Positions 54,237 through 62,595 of a DNA stretch of 64,000 nucleotides are shown piece after piece. The DNA comes from Herbiconiux sp. (lineage in GTDB: Bacteria; Actinomycetota; Actinomycetes; Actinomycetales; Microbacteriaceae). The notes beneath the pieces were generated by a model. The model worked only from the letters and a program-made list of their open reading frames with translations, searched no databases and was not told the DNA's origin. The stretch spans positions 1 to 64,000 of the forward strand of contig NZ_JAHFUW010000008.1 in assembly GCF_023264855.1 (NCBI RefSeq). Reading direction: 5' to 3'. The translations under genes and the position numbers were made by a program. Numbering within the stretch: position 1 is the first letter of the stretch; each line of letters opens with the position of its first letter.

Positions 54237-55172
54237 ATGAGCGGAGCACTGCGCGTGGCGACACGGGGCAGCGCTCTTGCGCGCGCCCAGACCGGTCACG
54301 TGGTCGCCGCCCTGGTGGAGGCGACCGGTGTCGAGGTGGAGACGATCATCATCACCTCCGAGGGCGACCGCTCGAAGGAGTCGCTCTCCAGCCTCGGCGG
54401 AACCGGTGTCTTCGCCAGCGCACTCCGCGAAGCGCTGATCGCCGGAGAGTGCGACCTGATCGTGCACTCGCTCAAAGACCTGCCCACGGCGCCGTACGAA
54501 GGGCTCGTGCTCGGTGCCGTACCCGAGCGCGAAGACCCCCGTGATGCCCTCTGCACGCGCGACGGTCTCACGCTCGACGAGCTGCCCGAAGGCGCCTCGG
54601 TGGGCACCGGCTCTCCCCGCCGGGTGGCTCAGCTGCTCTCCCTCCGGCCTGATCTGCGGATCGTCGACATCCGCGGCAACGTCGACACCCGTCTCGGCCG
54701 CGTGCGGGACGGCGACCTCGACGCCGTCGTCCTGGCGGCGGCCGGGCTCGGTAGGCTGGGTAGGCTGGACGCAGCATCCGAACTCTTCGCACTCGATCTC
54801 TGGCCCACCGCGCCGGGGCAGGGTGCGCTCGCGATCGAGACCCGAGAGGGAGACAGCATCCCCGAACTGTTGAGCATCGAACACCCGCCCACGCGCACGG
54901 CGATCCTCGCCGAGCGCGCGGTGCTCGCTGCCCTCGAGGCGGGATGCGCGGCTCCGATCGGCGCGACGGCTACCGTGGCCGGCGATGAACTGCACCTCTC
55001 GGCCACCGTCTACCAGGCCGACGGCGCCGCCGAACTCGGCTGCGAACGATCCGCCACCCTTCTCGGCGACGACCTGCTCGTGGCCGACCTGCTCGGCCAG
55101 GCGGTGGCCGCCCAGCTGCTCGAAGACGGGGCGGCCGAGATCGCACCCCTCGGCCCGGGCGGCACGGAATGA
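54237..55172 (+). CDS. hemC: Hydroxymethylbilane synthase (porphobilinogen deaminase)
   Basis: 311 aa, ATG with GGGAG upstream. Polymerises four porphobilinogen units. Motifs: RVATRGSALARAQT, VHSLKDLPT, GTGSPRRVAQL, DIRGNVDTRL and the dipyrromethane cofactor attachment Cys237 in LEAGCAAPIGA. It overlaps hemD by 4 bases (ATGA), and the product passes directly to HemD. Confidence 0.96.
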   Translation: MSGALRVATRGSALARAQTGHVVAALVEATGVEVETIIITSEGDRSKESLSSLGGTGVFASALREALIAGECDLIVHSLKDLPTAPYEGLVLGAVPEREDPRDALCTRDGLTLDELPEGASVGTGSPRRVAQLLSLRPDLRIVDIRGNVDTRLGRVRDGDLDAVVLAAAGLGRLGRLDAASELFALDLWPTAPGQGALAIETREGDSIPELLSIEHPPTRTAILAERAVLAALEAGCAAPIGATATVAGDELHLSATVYQADGAAELGCERSATLLGDDLLVADLLGQAVAAQLLEDGAAEIAPLGPGGTE

Positions 55173-55981
55173 CGGCCTGGTCGCAGCGCCCGCTCGGCGG
55201 CTGGCGCATCCTCGTTCCCCGCGGCGGACCGTGGGGCCACGGCGTCGCCGCCGACCTGCGGGCCGTCGGCGCCAAGCCGATCGTCGCCCCGATGATCAAC
55301 TTTGCTCCCACCGAAGACGCCGAGACCCTCGAGCGCGCCCTGCAGGCGCTCGCCGCCGGGTCGTTCGACTGGCTCACCATGACCAGTGCCACCACGGTCG
55401 ACGTGCTCACCGCCCACCAGGCCGTCGTTCCTCCGGAGACGCATATCGCCGCGGTGGGGGAGACGACCGCCGCCGCGCTCACGGCGGCCGGTTACAAGGT
55501 CGACCTCGTGCCGCCGGAGGACAACTCCGCCAAGGGCCTGCTGCGTGAACTCAAGCGCTTCGAGCAGTTCGGGCCCGAGCTGCGCGTGCTCACCCTGCGC
55601 AGCGACATCGCGAAGCCGGTGCTCACCGAGGGGCTGATCAAGCGCGGCCACACCGTCGAGTCGGTCGTGGCCTACCGCACCATCGGCGTGGAGGTCGATC
55701 CGCAGATCCGCGCCGACGTGGCCGCCGGGGCGATCGACGCCGTCTTCGTGACCTCGGGATCCGTGGCCGAGCAGGTGCAGCTGCAGCTGGGCCCCGTGCC
55801 CGAGTCGACCCTCGTCGCCGCGATCGGCCCGCGCACGGCCGACGACGCGCGCGCCTACGGTCTGCGGGTGGACGTGATCGCCAAGGGCCGCTCCTCCGAA
55901 TCGCTGATCAACTCGGTGATCGAGGTGGCGAACGCCCGGCGTGCCGAGGGCCGCGACGAGGACGACCGCTCCGACTTCTGA
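55169..55981 (+). CDS. hemD: Uroporphyrinogen-III synthase
   Basis: 270 aa. Closes and inverts ring D of hydroxymethylbilane. The fold motifs are weakly conserved, but WRILVPRGGPWG, DWLTMTSATTVDVL, and VFVTSGSVAEQV fit the family, as does its place after hemC. It ends with a Glu/Asp-rich tail. Last gene of this rightward run; the alkB gene is convergent 33 bases on. Confidence 0.92.
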   Translation: MTAWSQRPLGGWRILVPRGGPWGHGVAADLRAVGAKPIVAPMINFAPTEDAETLERALQALAAGSFDWLTMTSATTVDVLTAHQAVVPPETHIAAVGETTAAALTAAGYKVDLVPPEDNSAKGLLRELKRFEQFGPELRVLTLRSDIAKPVLTEGLIKRGHTVESVVAYRTIGVEVDPQIRADVAAGAIDAVFVTSGSVAEQVQLQLGPVPESTLVAAIGPRTADDARAYGLRVDVIAKGRSSESLINSVIEVANARRAEGRDEDDRSDF

Positions 55982-56014
55982 GACTCTTCCGGGCACTCCC
56001 ACCCCTCCTGACTC

Positions 56015-56647
56015 TCATACGGGCCACACCGGCCGGAACTGCACGCTGATGCGCGGCCCGACCGCCTGCTTGGTCTTCAGCACTGCGTGCTCGTGGGTGC
56101 GCTGACAGCTGCCGCCCATCACCACCAGGTCGCCGTGCCCGACCGGGAAGCGCAGCGTCTCGCCTCCGCCCTTCGGCCGCACGGACAGGGTTCGGGCCGC
56201 TCCTACCGACACGATCGCCACCATCGTGTCGCGATCGATGGTGCGGCCGACCCGGTCGCCGTGCCAGGCCACGCTGTCGTCGCCGGTGCGGTAGAAGCAC
56301 AGCCCGGCCGTCTGGAACACCTGGCCGGGCGGGCGCCCGTAGTGCTCGTTGAGCGCATCCTGGGCCCGGGTGAGCACGAGATCGGGATAGACCGACCCGG
56401 CACCGAAGCGGGAGACGAGCCGGGGCACCTCGACCACGCGGTCGTACATCTCCCGCCGGTCGGCCTGCCAGGGCACGTCGACCGCGAGGCGCTCGAACAG
56501 CGCGTCGGAGTTGGAGACCCACCCCGGCCGCAGGTCGATCCAGGCCCCGTCGCCGAGCACGGTGCGCTGCACGGTTCCCCCGAGATCCTCCAAGACGGGG
56601 TCGGCGGCGAGGTCGTCGAAGAGCGAGGTCTGGAAGTCGATGTTCAT
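56015..56647 (-). CDS. alkB: AlkB-family 2-oxoglutarate/Fe(II) dioxygenase
   Basis: 210 aa from ATG 56647; an upstream in-frame ATG (56674) lies inside the LexA site and is rejected. It oxidatively removes methyl groups from 1-methyladenine and 3-methylcytosine in DNA. Iron ligands: His129-Gly-Asp131 and His187 in THEHAVLK. The 2-oxoglutarate-binding arginine is in GPRISVQFRPVW. It is of the ABH2/3-like, short N-terminal type. TACGAT is 6 bases before the ATG and the SOS box overlaps the -35 region, so it is a clear candidate for LexA control. It interrupts the heme genes. Confidence 0.94.
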   Translation of the reverse strand: MNIDFQTSLFDDLAADPVLEDLGGTVQRTVLGDGAWIDLRPGWVSNSDALFERLAVDVPWQADRREMYDRVVEVPRLVSRFGAGSVYPDLVLTRAQDALNEHYGRPPGQVFQTAGLCFYRTGDDSVAWHGDRVGRTIDRDTMVAIVSVGAARTLSVRPKGGGETLRFPVGHGDLVVMGGSCQRTHEHAVLKTKQAVGPRISVQFRPVWPV

Positions 56648-56653
56648 GTCGCC

Positions 56654-56659
56654 ATCGTA
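56654..56659 (-). promoter_or_regulatory. -10 element of alkB (leaderless type)
   Basis: TACGAT on the minus strand, 6 bases before the alkB ATG and 7 bases downstream of the SOS box. Confidence 0.55.
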
Positions 56660-56666
56660 CGCACAT

Positions 56667-56682
56667 TCGAACATGTGTTCGA
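56667..56682. promoter_or_regulatory. LexA/SOS box
   Basis: Perfect palindromic TCGAAC-ATGT-GTTCGA, matching the Gram-positive LexA consensus (GAAC-N4-GTTC). With a 17-base spacer its outer half would be the -35 region of alkB. It is 20 bases upstream of the alkB ATG and about 80 bases upstream of hemB, which reads the other way. Confidence 0.85.
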
Positions 56683-56751
56683 GTTAAACCTCGTGACCTG
56701 TGGAGAACCGGCCGGCTCTGCACAGGCGGCCGACGTCCAGCACGGTCGGCA

Positions 56752-56757
56752 TAGGCT
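56752..56757 (+). promoter_or_regulatory. -10 element of hemB
   Basis: TAGGCT, 6 bases before the hemB ATG. The next bases are GGAGGC, which could also serve as a Shine-Dalgarno, so leaderless initiation is less certain here. Confidence 0.4.
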
Positions 56758-56763
56758 GGAGGC

Positions 56764-57762
56764 ATGAGTTTTGGATCGTTCCCCGATGTCCGGCCGCGCC
56801 GGCTCCGCTCCACCCCGGCGATGCGCCGGCTGGTCGCCGAGACGCGGATCGATCCGGCGCAGCTCGTGCTGCCGCTGTTCGTGCGCGACGACGTCGTGGA
56901 GCCCGTTCCGCTCACCTCGATGCCCGGCGTGCTGCAGCACAGCTTCGACAGCCTGAAGGCGGCGGTCACCGAGGCGGCGGAGGCCGGCCTGGGCGGAGTG
57001 ATGCTCTTCGGCGTGCCGGCCGACCAGGCCAAAGACGCACAGGGCACGGCAGCCACCGACCCCGACGGCGTGCTCAACGCAGCCACGCGCATCGTGGCGG
57101 CCGAGGTGGGAGACGCCCTCGTGGTGCAGACCGATCTCTGCCTGGACGAGTTCACCGACCACGGCCACTGCGGAGTGCTCGACGCCCGCGGCGCCGTCGA
57201 CAACGACGCCACCCTGCTGCGCTACCGCGACATGGCCCTCGAGCAGGCGCGTGCGGGCTCCCAGCTGCTTGGCCTCTCCGGCATGATGGACGGCCAGGTC
57301 GGTGCCGTGCGCACCGCCCTCGACGCGGAGGGCTTCGACGAGGTGGCCATCCTCGCCTATGCCGCCAAGTACGCCTCGGCGTTCTACGGCCCGTTCCGGG
57401 AGGCCGTCGGATCGACGCTGCGCGGCGACCGCAAGACCTATCAGCTCGACCCCGCGAACCGCCGCGAGGGCCTGCGCGAAGCTGTTCTCGATGTGGCGGA
57501 AGGCGCCGACATCGTGATGGTGAAGCCGGCTCTCAGCTACCTCGATCTGGTCGCCGACGTGTCGGCCGCGGTTCCCGTGCCGGTCTGGGCGTACCAGGTG
57601 TCGGGCGAGTACGCGATGATCGAGGCGGCTGCGGCGAACGGCTGGATCGATCGGGAGCGCGCCATCCTCGAGTCGCTCGTGAGCATCCGCCGTGCCGGTG
57701 CCGAAGCCGTGCTCACCTACTGGGCGGTCGAGGTCGCCCGTGTCCTGAAGGGATCAGCATGA
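56764..57762 (+). CDS. hemB: Porphobilinogen synthase (delta-aminolevulinate dehydratase)
   Basis: 332 aa. Condenses two 5-aminolevulinate molecules. The metal/cysteine region reads [16 protein letters not shown], and the two active-site lysines are in [13 protein letters not shown] and [11 protein letters not shown]. The zinc-type cysteines are present, so a Zn enzyme is expected. It starts the second rightward heme unit, after alkB, and overlaps hemL by 4 bases (ATGA). Confidence 0.97.
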   Translation: MSFGSFPDVRPRRLRSTPAMRRLVAETRIDPAQLVLPLFVRDDVVEPVPLTSMPGVLQHSFDSLKAAVTEAAEAGLGGVMLFGVPADQAKDAQGTAATDPDGVLNAATRIVAAEVGDALVVQTDLCLDEFTDHGHCGVLDARGAVDNDATLLRYRDMALEQARAGSQLLGLSGMMDGQVGAVRTALDAEGFDEVAILAYAAKYASAFYGPFREAVGSTLRGDRKTYQLDPANRREGLREAVLDVAEGADIVMVKPALSYLDLVADVSAAVPVPVWAYQVSGEYAMIEAAAANGWIDRERAILESLVSIRRAGAEAVLTYWAVEVARVLKGSA

Positions 57763-59177
57763 CAGGGATCCGCACGACCGCGGTCACAGACACCACCGCC
57801 GCCGCGCTCGGCGTGAGCAACGCCGAGCAGTTCGAGCGCGCTCAGCGCTCCATCCCGGGCGGTGTCAACTCGCCCGTGCGCGCCTTCCGCTCGGTGGGCG
57901 GCACTCCCCGCTTCCTGGTGTCCGCGCGGGGGCCATACGTCACCGACTCGGAGGGCGTCGAATACGTCGACCTGGTGTGCTCGTGGGGCCCCGCCATCCT
58001 CGGCCACGCGCATCCCGAGGTGGTGGCCGCCGTGCAGGAGGCCGCCGCCCGCGGGCTGTCGTTCGGCGCCACGACGCCGGCCGAGACCGATCTCGCCGAA
58101 CTCGTGCGCGGGCGGGTGGAGGCCGGCGGCGTCCACCCTATCGAGAAGCTCCGCCTCGTCTCCACCGGCACCGAAGCCACCATGACCGCCATCCGGCTGG
58201 CTCGAGGGTTCACCGGCCGAGACGTGCTGATCAAGTTCGCGGGCCACTACCACGGGCACTCCGACTCGTTGCTGGCGGAGGCCGGATCGGGGCTCGCGAC
58301 GCTCGCGCTCCCCGCCTCGGCGGGCGTTCCCGCCGCCACGGCCGCCCTCACGATCGTGCTGCCCTACAACGACCTCGAGGCCGTGCGCGAGGTGTTCTCG
58401 GCGCGCGGCGACGAGATCGCCGCGATCATCGTCGAGGCGGCGCCGGCCAACATGGGTGTCGTGCCGCCGGCGCCCGGCTTCAACGCGGCCCTGGCCGACA
58501 TCGCGCACGCGCACGGCTCGCTGCTGATCGTCGACGAGGTGCTTACCGGGTTCCGGGTGGGCCCCGCGGGCTGGTGGGGCCTGGAGAACCCGGGCCGTCC
58601 GGTGGCCGAGCTGCACCGGGACGCCCCGGATGCCGGCCACGTTCCGGCGTACGTGCCCGACCTCGTGACCTTCGGCAAGGTCGTCGGAGGCGGGATGCCG
58701 CTCGCTGCCCTGGGCGGCCGGGCCGACGTGATGGACCACCTCGCCCCCCTCGGGCCGGTGTACCAGGCCGGTACGCTCTCGGGCAATCCGGTGGCGGTCG
58801 CCGCCGGTCTCGCCACGCTCCGCCTGGCCGACGCCTCGGTCTACGAGGCGCTCGATGCCACGGCCCGCACCATCTCGACCGCCGTCTCCGAGGCATTCGC
58901 GACGGCCGGGGTAGCGCACAGCGTGCAGCGGGCGGGAAACCTGTTCAGCTTCACGTTCGGCTCGGCCACGCCACCGCGCGACTACGCCCAGGTGCAGCAG
59001 CAGGAAGCGTTCCGCTACGCGCCGTTCTTCCACTCCCTGCTCGACGCCGGCGTCGCGCTCCCGCCCTCGGTCTACGAGGCGTGGTTCGTCTCCGCGGCCC
59101 ACGACGAGACGGCGATCGGGCGGATCCTGGAGGCTCTGCCCGCAGCGGCGGCCGCCGCTGCCGCCGCCCGCCGATAG
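57759..59177 (+). CDS. hemL: Glutamate-1-semialdehyde 2,1-aminomutase
   Basis: 472 aa PLP enzyme that makes 5-aminolevulinate, the step after HemA. The PLP lysine is Lys307 in [28 protein letters not shown]-like and [17 protein letters not shown] regions fit the family. Compared with the usual about 430-440 aa, there is an insertion of about 20 residues ([20 protein letters not shown]) just before the PLP lysine, and a poly-Ala tail. It ends the heme series. Confidence 0.95.
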   Translation: MTGIRTTAVTDTTAAALGVSNAEQFERAQRSIPGGVNSPVRAFRSVGGTPRFLVSARGPYVTDSEGVEYVDLVCSWGPAILGHAHPEVVAAVQEAAARGLSFGATTPAETDLAELVRGRVEAGGVHPIEKLRLVSTGTEATMTAIRLARGFTGRDVLIKFAGHYHGHSDSLLAEAGSGLATLALPASAGVPAATAALTIVLPYNDLEAVREVFSARGDEIAAIIVEAAPANMGVVPPAPGFNAALADIAHAHGSLLIVDEVLTGFRVGPAGWWGLENPGRPVAELHRDAPDAGHVPAYVPDLVTFGKVVGGGMPLAALGGRADVMDHLAPLGPVYQAGTLSGNPVAVAAGLATLRLADASVYEALDATARTISTAVSEAFATAGVAHSVQRAGNLFSFTFGSATPPRDYAQVQQQEAFRYAPFFHSLLDAGVALPPSVYEAWFVSAAHDETAIGRILEALPAAAAAAAAARR

Positions 59178-59250
59178 ATTCCCGAATCGTTATATAGCCG
59201 ACAGGGCCAAACCCTGCCCTTCTTCAGCCAAGCCACGGCAGACTAGGACC

Positions 59251-59625
59251 ATGGCCGTTCTCTTCGTCCACACCGATCGCCTCGAGATCCGCCTCACGCG
59301 CGCCGAGAAGATGCTGTCGCTGCGCCGCACCGACATCGTGGTGCCGTTGGACGGCATCCGCTCGGCCGCACTCACTGACGACCCGTGGGTCTGGGTGCGC
59401 GGTATCCGGGCCCCCGGGGCGGCGATTCCGCTCACCCTGGCGGTGGGCACGTGGAAGTTCCACGACGGCAAAGACTTCCTGCTCGTGAAGGGAACCCGCA
59501 CCTCGGTGGTGATTGACCTCGAGGGTCAGGAGTTCTCACGGCTGATCATCACCACCTCGCACTCGATCGAGCTGTTGCGTGCTCTGCGGCTGCCTCCGCT
59601 GGAGGGCACCGAGATCATCGACTGA
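59251..59625 (+). CDS. Hypothetical PH-like small protein
   Basis: 124 aa. The pattern of strands (FVHTDRLEIRLTRAEKMLSL, PLDGIRSAALTDDP, GTRTSVVIDLEG, FSRLIITT) with a final helix suggests a bacterial PH-like barrel, but I do not recognise a named family. No membrane helix or signal peptide. It stands alone between hemL and a convergent oxidoreductase gene, so no context hints at function. Confidence 0.78.
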   Translation: MAVLFVHTDRLEIRLTRAEKMLSLRRTDIVVPLDGIRSAALTDDPWVWVRGIRAPGAAIPLTLAVGTWKFHDGKDFLLVKGTRTSVVIDLEGQEFSRLIITTSHSIELLRALRLPPLEGTEIID

Positions 59626-59651
59626 TCGGCTCCGGCGCCGCATCCGGTGAG

Positions 59652-59668
59652 TGCGACCGTCGGTCGCA
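59652..59668. terminator. Hairpin between convergent genes
   Basis: Perfect inverted repeat TGCGACCG-T-CGGTCGCA, between the stops at 59625 and 59680; effective stem of about 7 bp. No T-tract. Confidence 0.55.
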
Positions 59669-59679
59669 GTCCAGCGGCC

Positions 59680-60675
59680 TCAGAGCGCCGGGTCGACCAC
59701 GGTGCGTCCGCGCACCTTGCCGTCGAGGATGCGCTCGGCCACCTCGAGGGCGCCGGTCAGCGGCACGGTCTCGGTCATCGAGTCGAGCGCGTCGAGATCG
59801 AGTTCCGCGGCCAGCGCGGCCCACGCCCGCTCGCGTAGGGCGAGCGGCGCCTCGACGGAGTTCGCTCCCGTCAGGGTCACCGAGCGCAGGATGAACGGCA
59901 TCACGGTCGTCGGCAGGTCACCGCCCTGGGCCAGCCCGCAGGCCACGACCGTTCCCCCGTAGGTCGTCTGCGCCAGCACGTTCGCGAGGGTATGGCTGCC
60001 CACGCTGTCGATGGCGCCCGCCCAGCGCTGCCCCTGCAGCGGCTTGCCGGGCTCGCCGAGCGGCGCGCGCTCGATCACGTCCGACGCACCGAGCCCGCGG
60101 AGATACGCGCCCTGCTCCTGCACCCGGCCGGACGACGCCACGACCATGTAGCCGCGCGACGACAGGAGCGACACCGCGAGGGAGCCGACCCCGCCGGCGG
60201 CGCCGGTGACCAGCACCTCGCCGGCATCCGGGGTCACGCCCGCGTCTTCGAGGGCCAGTACGGCGAGCATGGCGGTGAAGCCCGCCGTGCCGATCGCCGC
60301 CGCCCGCTGCGGAGAGATGCCGTCCGGAAGCGCGATCAGCGCATCCGGCCGCACCCGGGCGCGGGTCGCGAGGCCGCCATGGCGCGACTCGCCGATGCCG
60401 TCGCCGGTCAGCACGACCAGATCGCCGACGCCGAACCGGGGGGAACCGGAGGCCGAGACCCGGCCCACCACGTCGATCCCTGCCACCAGGGGCCACTCGC
60501 GCACGACGCCCGGGCGGCCGAGCAGTGCCAGGCCGTCTTTGTAGTTTATGCCGGAGAAGAGCACGTCGAGATCGACGGCCTCGTCACCGCCGGATCCGTG
60601 GAAGAACTCCTGCTCGTCGATCTCGAGCAGCTGCGCCTTCGACCCCTTCTCGGTCACCACGAGTGCGTCGGCCAC
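59680..60675 (-). CDS. MDR-family quinone oxidoreductase / acrylyl-CoA reductase-like
   Basis: 331 aa from GTG 60675. This start is chosen because AAGGAG lies 6 bases upstream; an in-frame ATG 21 bases further upstream lacks a site. NADPH-binding GAAGGVGSLAVSLLSSRGY and the catalytic-zinc-free MDR core fit the YhdH/AcuI group, which reduces acrylyl-CoA or other unsaturated acyl compounds. LVAGIDVVGRVSAS and the C-terminal VAERILDGKVRGRTVV fit this group. Substrate unproven. Confidence 0.92.
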   Translation of the reverse strand: MADALVVTEKGSKAQLLEIDEQEFFHGSGGDEAVDLDVLFSGINYKDGLALLGRPGVVREWPLVAGIDVVGRVSASGSPRFGVGDLVVLTGDGIGESRHGGLATRARVRPDALIALPDGISPQRAAAIGTAGFTAMLAVLALEDAGVTPDAGEVLVTGAAGGVGSLAVSLLSSRGYMVVASSGRVQEQGAYLRGLGASDVIERAPLGEPGKPLQGQRWAGAIDSVGSHTLANVLAQTTYGGTVVACGLAQGGDLPTTVMPFILRSVTLTGANSVEAPLALRERAWAALAAELDLDALDSMTETVPLTGALEVAERILDGKVRGRTVVDPAL

Positions 60676-60759
60676 GGCTTCTCCTTCGTCGGACATGCTT
60701 CATCGAACAGCGGGCGGATGCGGGACGGATCCGCTCTCCACGCTAGCCCCGTGAGCGGC

Positions 60760-61563
60760 TCACGACACGTCGCGGCGCCAGCTGGTGAAGTAGCCGATCA
60801 CCGTGGCGACGACGGCGATGCCGGCGAGGACCAGCCCGCCCTGCCACCATTCCAGACCGGTGCCCGCGGGCGTCGCGATCAAGAAGATGCTCGACCCCAC
60901 CAGGGCATCGCTCGCCGCGCCCGGCAGGAACTGGCCCAGCTGCGCCGACCAGTCGGTGATGCTCGAGCCGAACCGCAGCAGCGGCTCCAGGAACTGCGTG
61001 AACGCCAACACGATCACGATCGCGGCCACCTGGCTGGGCACCAGGGTGCCGAGGCCGACGCCGATCACGGCCCACAGCGCCATCGCCAGCACCGAGCGGC
61101 CGACGAAGGCCCACACCTCGGGGTCGCCGAGCAGCGGATCCACGCCGAATCCCGCGAGCACGCCCGCGCCGGCACCCATCGAGGCCAGCAGGGCGATCAC
61201 CCCGAACACGGCGCCCACCAGCAGCATCGTGATGAACTTGCCGCTCAGGGCGATCACCCGGCGCGGTTGCGCCAGGAAGGTGGGGGTGAGCGCCTGGAAC
61301 CGGAACTCGCTGGTCACCGCGAGGGCGCCGAACAGTACCGGGAAGACGTAGCCCACGGCCGTGGCGAAGCTGTAGATGAGCAGCGGCAGCTGGGCCTCGG
61401 GCACGACCGGCCCGCCGGCGCGCGTGCCGACCCCGCTCAGGATGGCCGCGAGGCCGCCGGCGCACAGGGCGACGTAGCCGACCATGATCACCGCGAGCAC
61501 CCACCACAGCCGCGTGCTCAGGACCTTCGTGAATTCCGACCGGACGGCCGCGACGAGCTTCAC
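60760..61563 (-). CDS. ABC-2-type permease
   Basis: 267 aa from GTG 61563, which overlaps the ATPase stop (GTGA). About six membrane helices, with the N-terminal RSEFTKVLSTRLWWVL typical of ABC-2 permeases that work with a single ATPase. The substrate is unknown; genes of this type often export antibiotics or lipids. The open frame upstream of the GTG is a shadow of the ATPase gene. Confidence 0.91.
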   Translation of the reverse strand: MKLVAAVRSEFTKVLSTRLWWVLAVIMVGYVALCAGGLAAILSGVGTRAGGPVVPEAQLPLLIYSFATAVGYVFPVLFGALAVTSEFRFQALTPTFLAQPRRVIALSGKFITMLLVGAVFGVIALLASMGAGAGVLAGFGVDPLLGDPEVWAFVGRSVLAMALWAVIGVGLGTLVPSQVAAIVIVLAFTQFLEPLLRFGSSITDWSAQLGQFLPGAASDALVGSSIFLIATPAGTGLEWWQGGLVLAGIAVVATVIGYFTSWRRDVS

Positions 61564-62462
61564 AGCGCGCCCTCCTCTCCGACCAGCGCGAGGAAGGATT
61601 CCTCCAGGCCCGTGCGTTTCTGCGACAGCGCGGTCACCGGTATCCCCGCATCGAAGGCGAGCCGGCCGATCTCGGCGGCTTCGGCGTTCTCGACCAGCAC
61701 CCCCGAGCGCAGTGACGCGACCGTGTAGCCGGCCGAGCGGATGACCTCGGCCAGCCGTTCGCGGTCGTCGGCGTTCACCTGCACCTGTTTCGAGTCGGAG
61801 ACGTCGAGGCTGGAGAGCTCGCCGCGGTGCACCAGTTTGCCGTGCGCGATGATGATCACGTCGTCGACGGTCTGCTGCACCTCGCTCAGCAGGTGCGAGC
61901 TGATCAGCACCGTGCGGCCCTCGGCGGCCATCCCGCGAAGCAGCAGGCGGATCCATTTGATGCCCTCGGGGTCGAGGCCGTTGATCGGTTCGTCGAGCAC
62001 GAGCACCGCCGGGTCGCCCAGCAGCGCGAAGGCGAGGCCGAGTCGCTGACGCATCCCCAGCGAGTAGCCGCCCACGCGGCGGTCGGCGTAGCCGGAGAGC
62101 CCCACCTTCTCCAGTGCCGCCTCCGGAGCGGTCTTCGGCAGACCGGCGGCCTGCGCGTAGACGGCGAGATGGTTGCGGGCGGATCGGCCCGGGTGGAAGC
62201 TGGCGGCCTCGAGAGAGGCGCCCACGGTGGCCAGGGGCGATTCCAGCGCCGCGTAGGGCGTGCCGCCGAACGTCGCCGTACCGGAGGTGGGGCGTACCAG
62301 GCCCAGCAGCATCCGGAGCGAGGTGGTCTTGCCGGCACCGTTGGGGCCGAGGAAGCCGGTGACCTGGCCCGGTTCCACCGTGAGGCTGAGGTCGGAGACG
62401 GCGTCGACGGTGCCGAATGTCTTCGTCAGATGAGCGAATTCGATGGGTACGCCGGTGGGCAT
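61560..62462 (-). CDS. ABC transporter ATPase subunit
   Basis: 300 aa from ATG 62462. Walker A GPNGAGKTTS, signature YSLGMRQRLGLA, Walker B VLVLDEPINGLDP and a switch His in LISSHLLSEV are all present. It carries an extra C-terminal domain of about 80 residues (LAEVIRSAGYTVASLRSG) found in many CcmA/NatA-like exporters. First gene of the pair; the permease follows with overlapping codons. Likely efflux system; substrate unknown. Confidence 0.95.
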   Translation of the reverse strand: MPTGVPIEFAHLTKTFGTVDAVSDLSLTVEPGQVTGFLGPNGAGKTTSLRMLLGLVRPTSGTATFGGTPYAALESPLATVGASLEAASFHPGRSARNHLAVYAQAAGLPKTAPEAALEKVGLSGYADRRVGGYSLGMRQRLGLAFALLGDPAVLVLDEPINGLDPEGIKWIRLLLRGMAAEGRTVLISSHLLSEVQQTVDDVIIIAHGKLVHRGELSSLDVSDSKQVQVNADDRERLAEVIRSAGYTVASLRSGVLVENAEAAEIGRLAFDAGIPVTALSQKRTGLEESFLALVGEEGAL

Positions 62463-62595
62463 GGATCGTGTCCTGTCGGTGTCCGGAGGGGGTACGGGCG
62501 GTGATGGCCGTCTTTCCAGCCTAGGGTGACCGCAGCTGCTTGTCACAGCATTCAGGCGAAGCTGCGAGAATCCCAGAGACGAAAGGATGCCTTCG

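Noticed and set aside
56672-56674. Upstream alkB start at ATG 56674
   Set aside because: This ATG lies inside the LexA box. The ATG at 56647 lies 6 bases downstream of a TACGAT -10 element and gives the family N-terminus.
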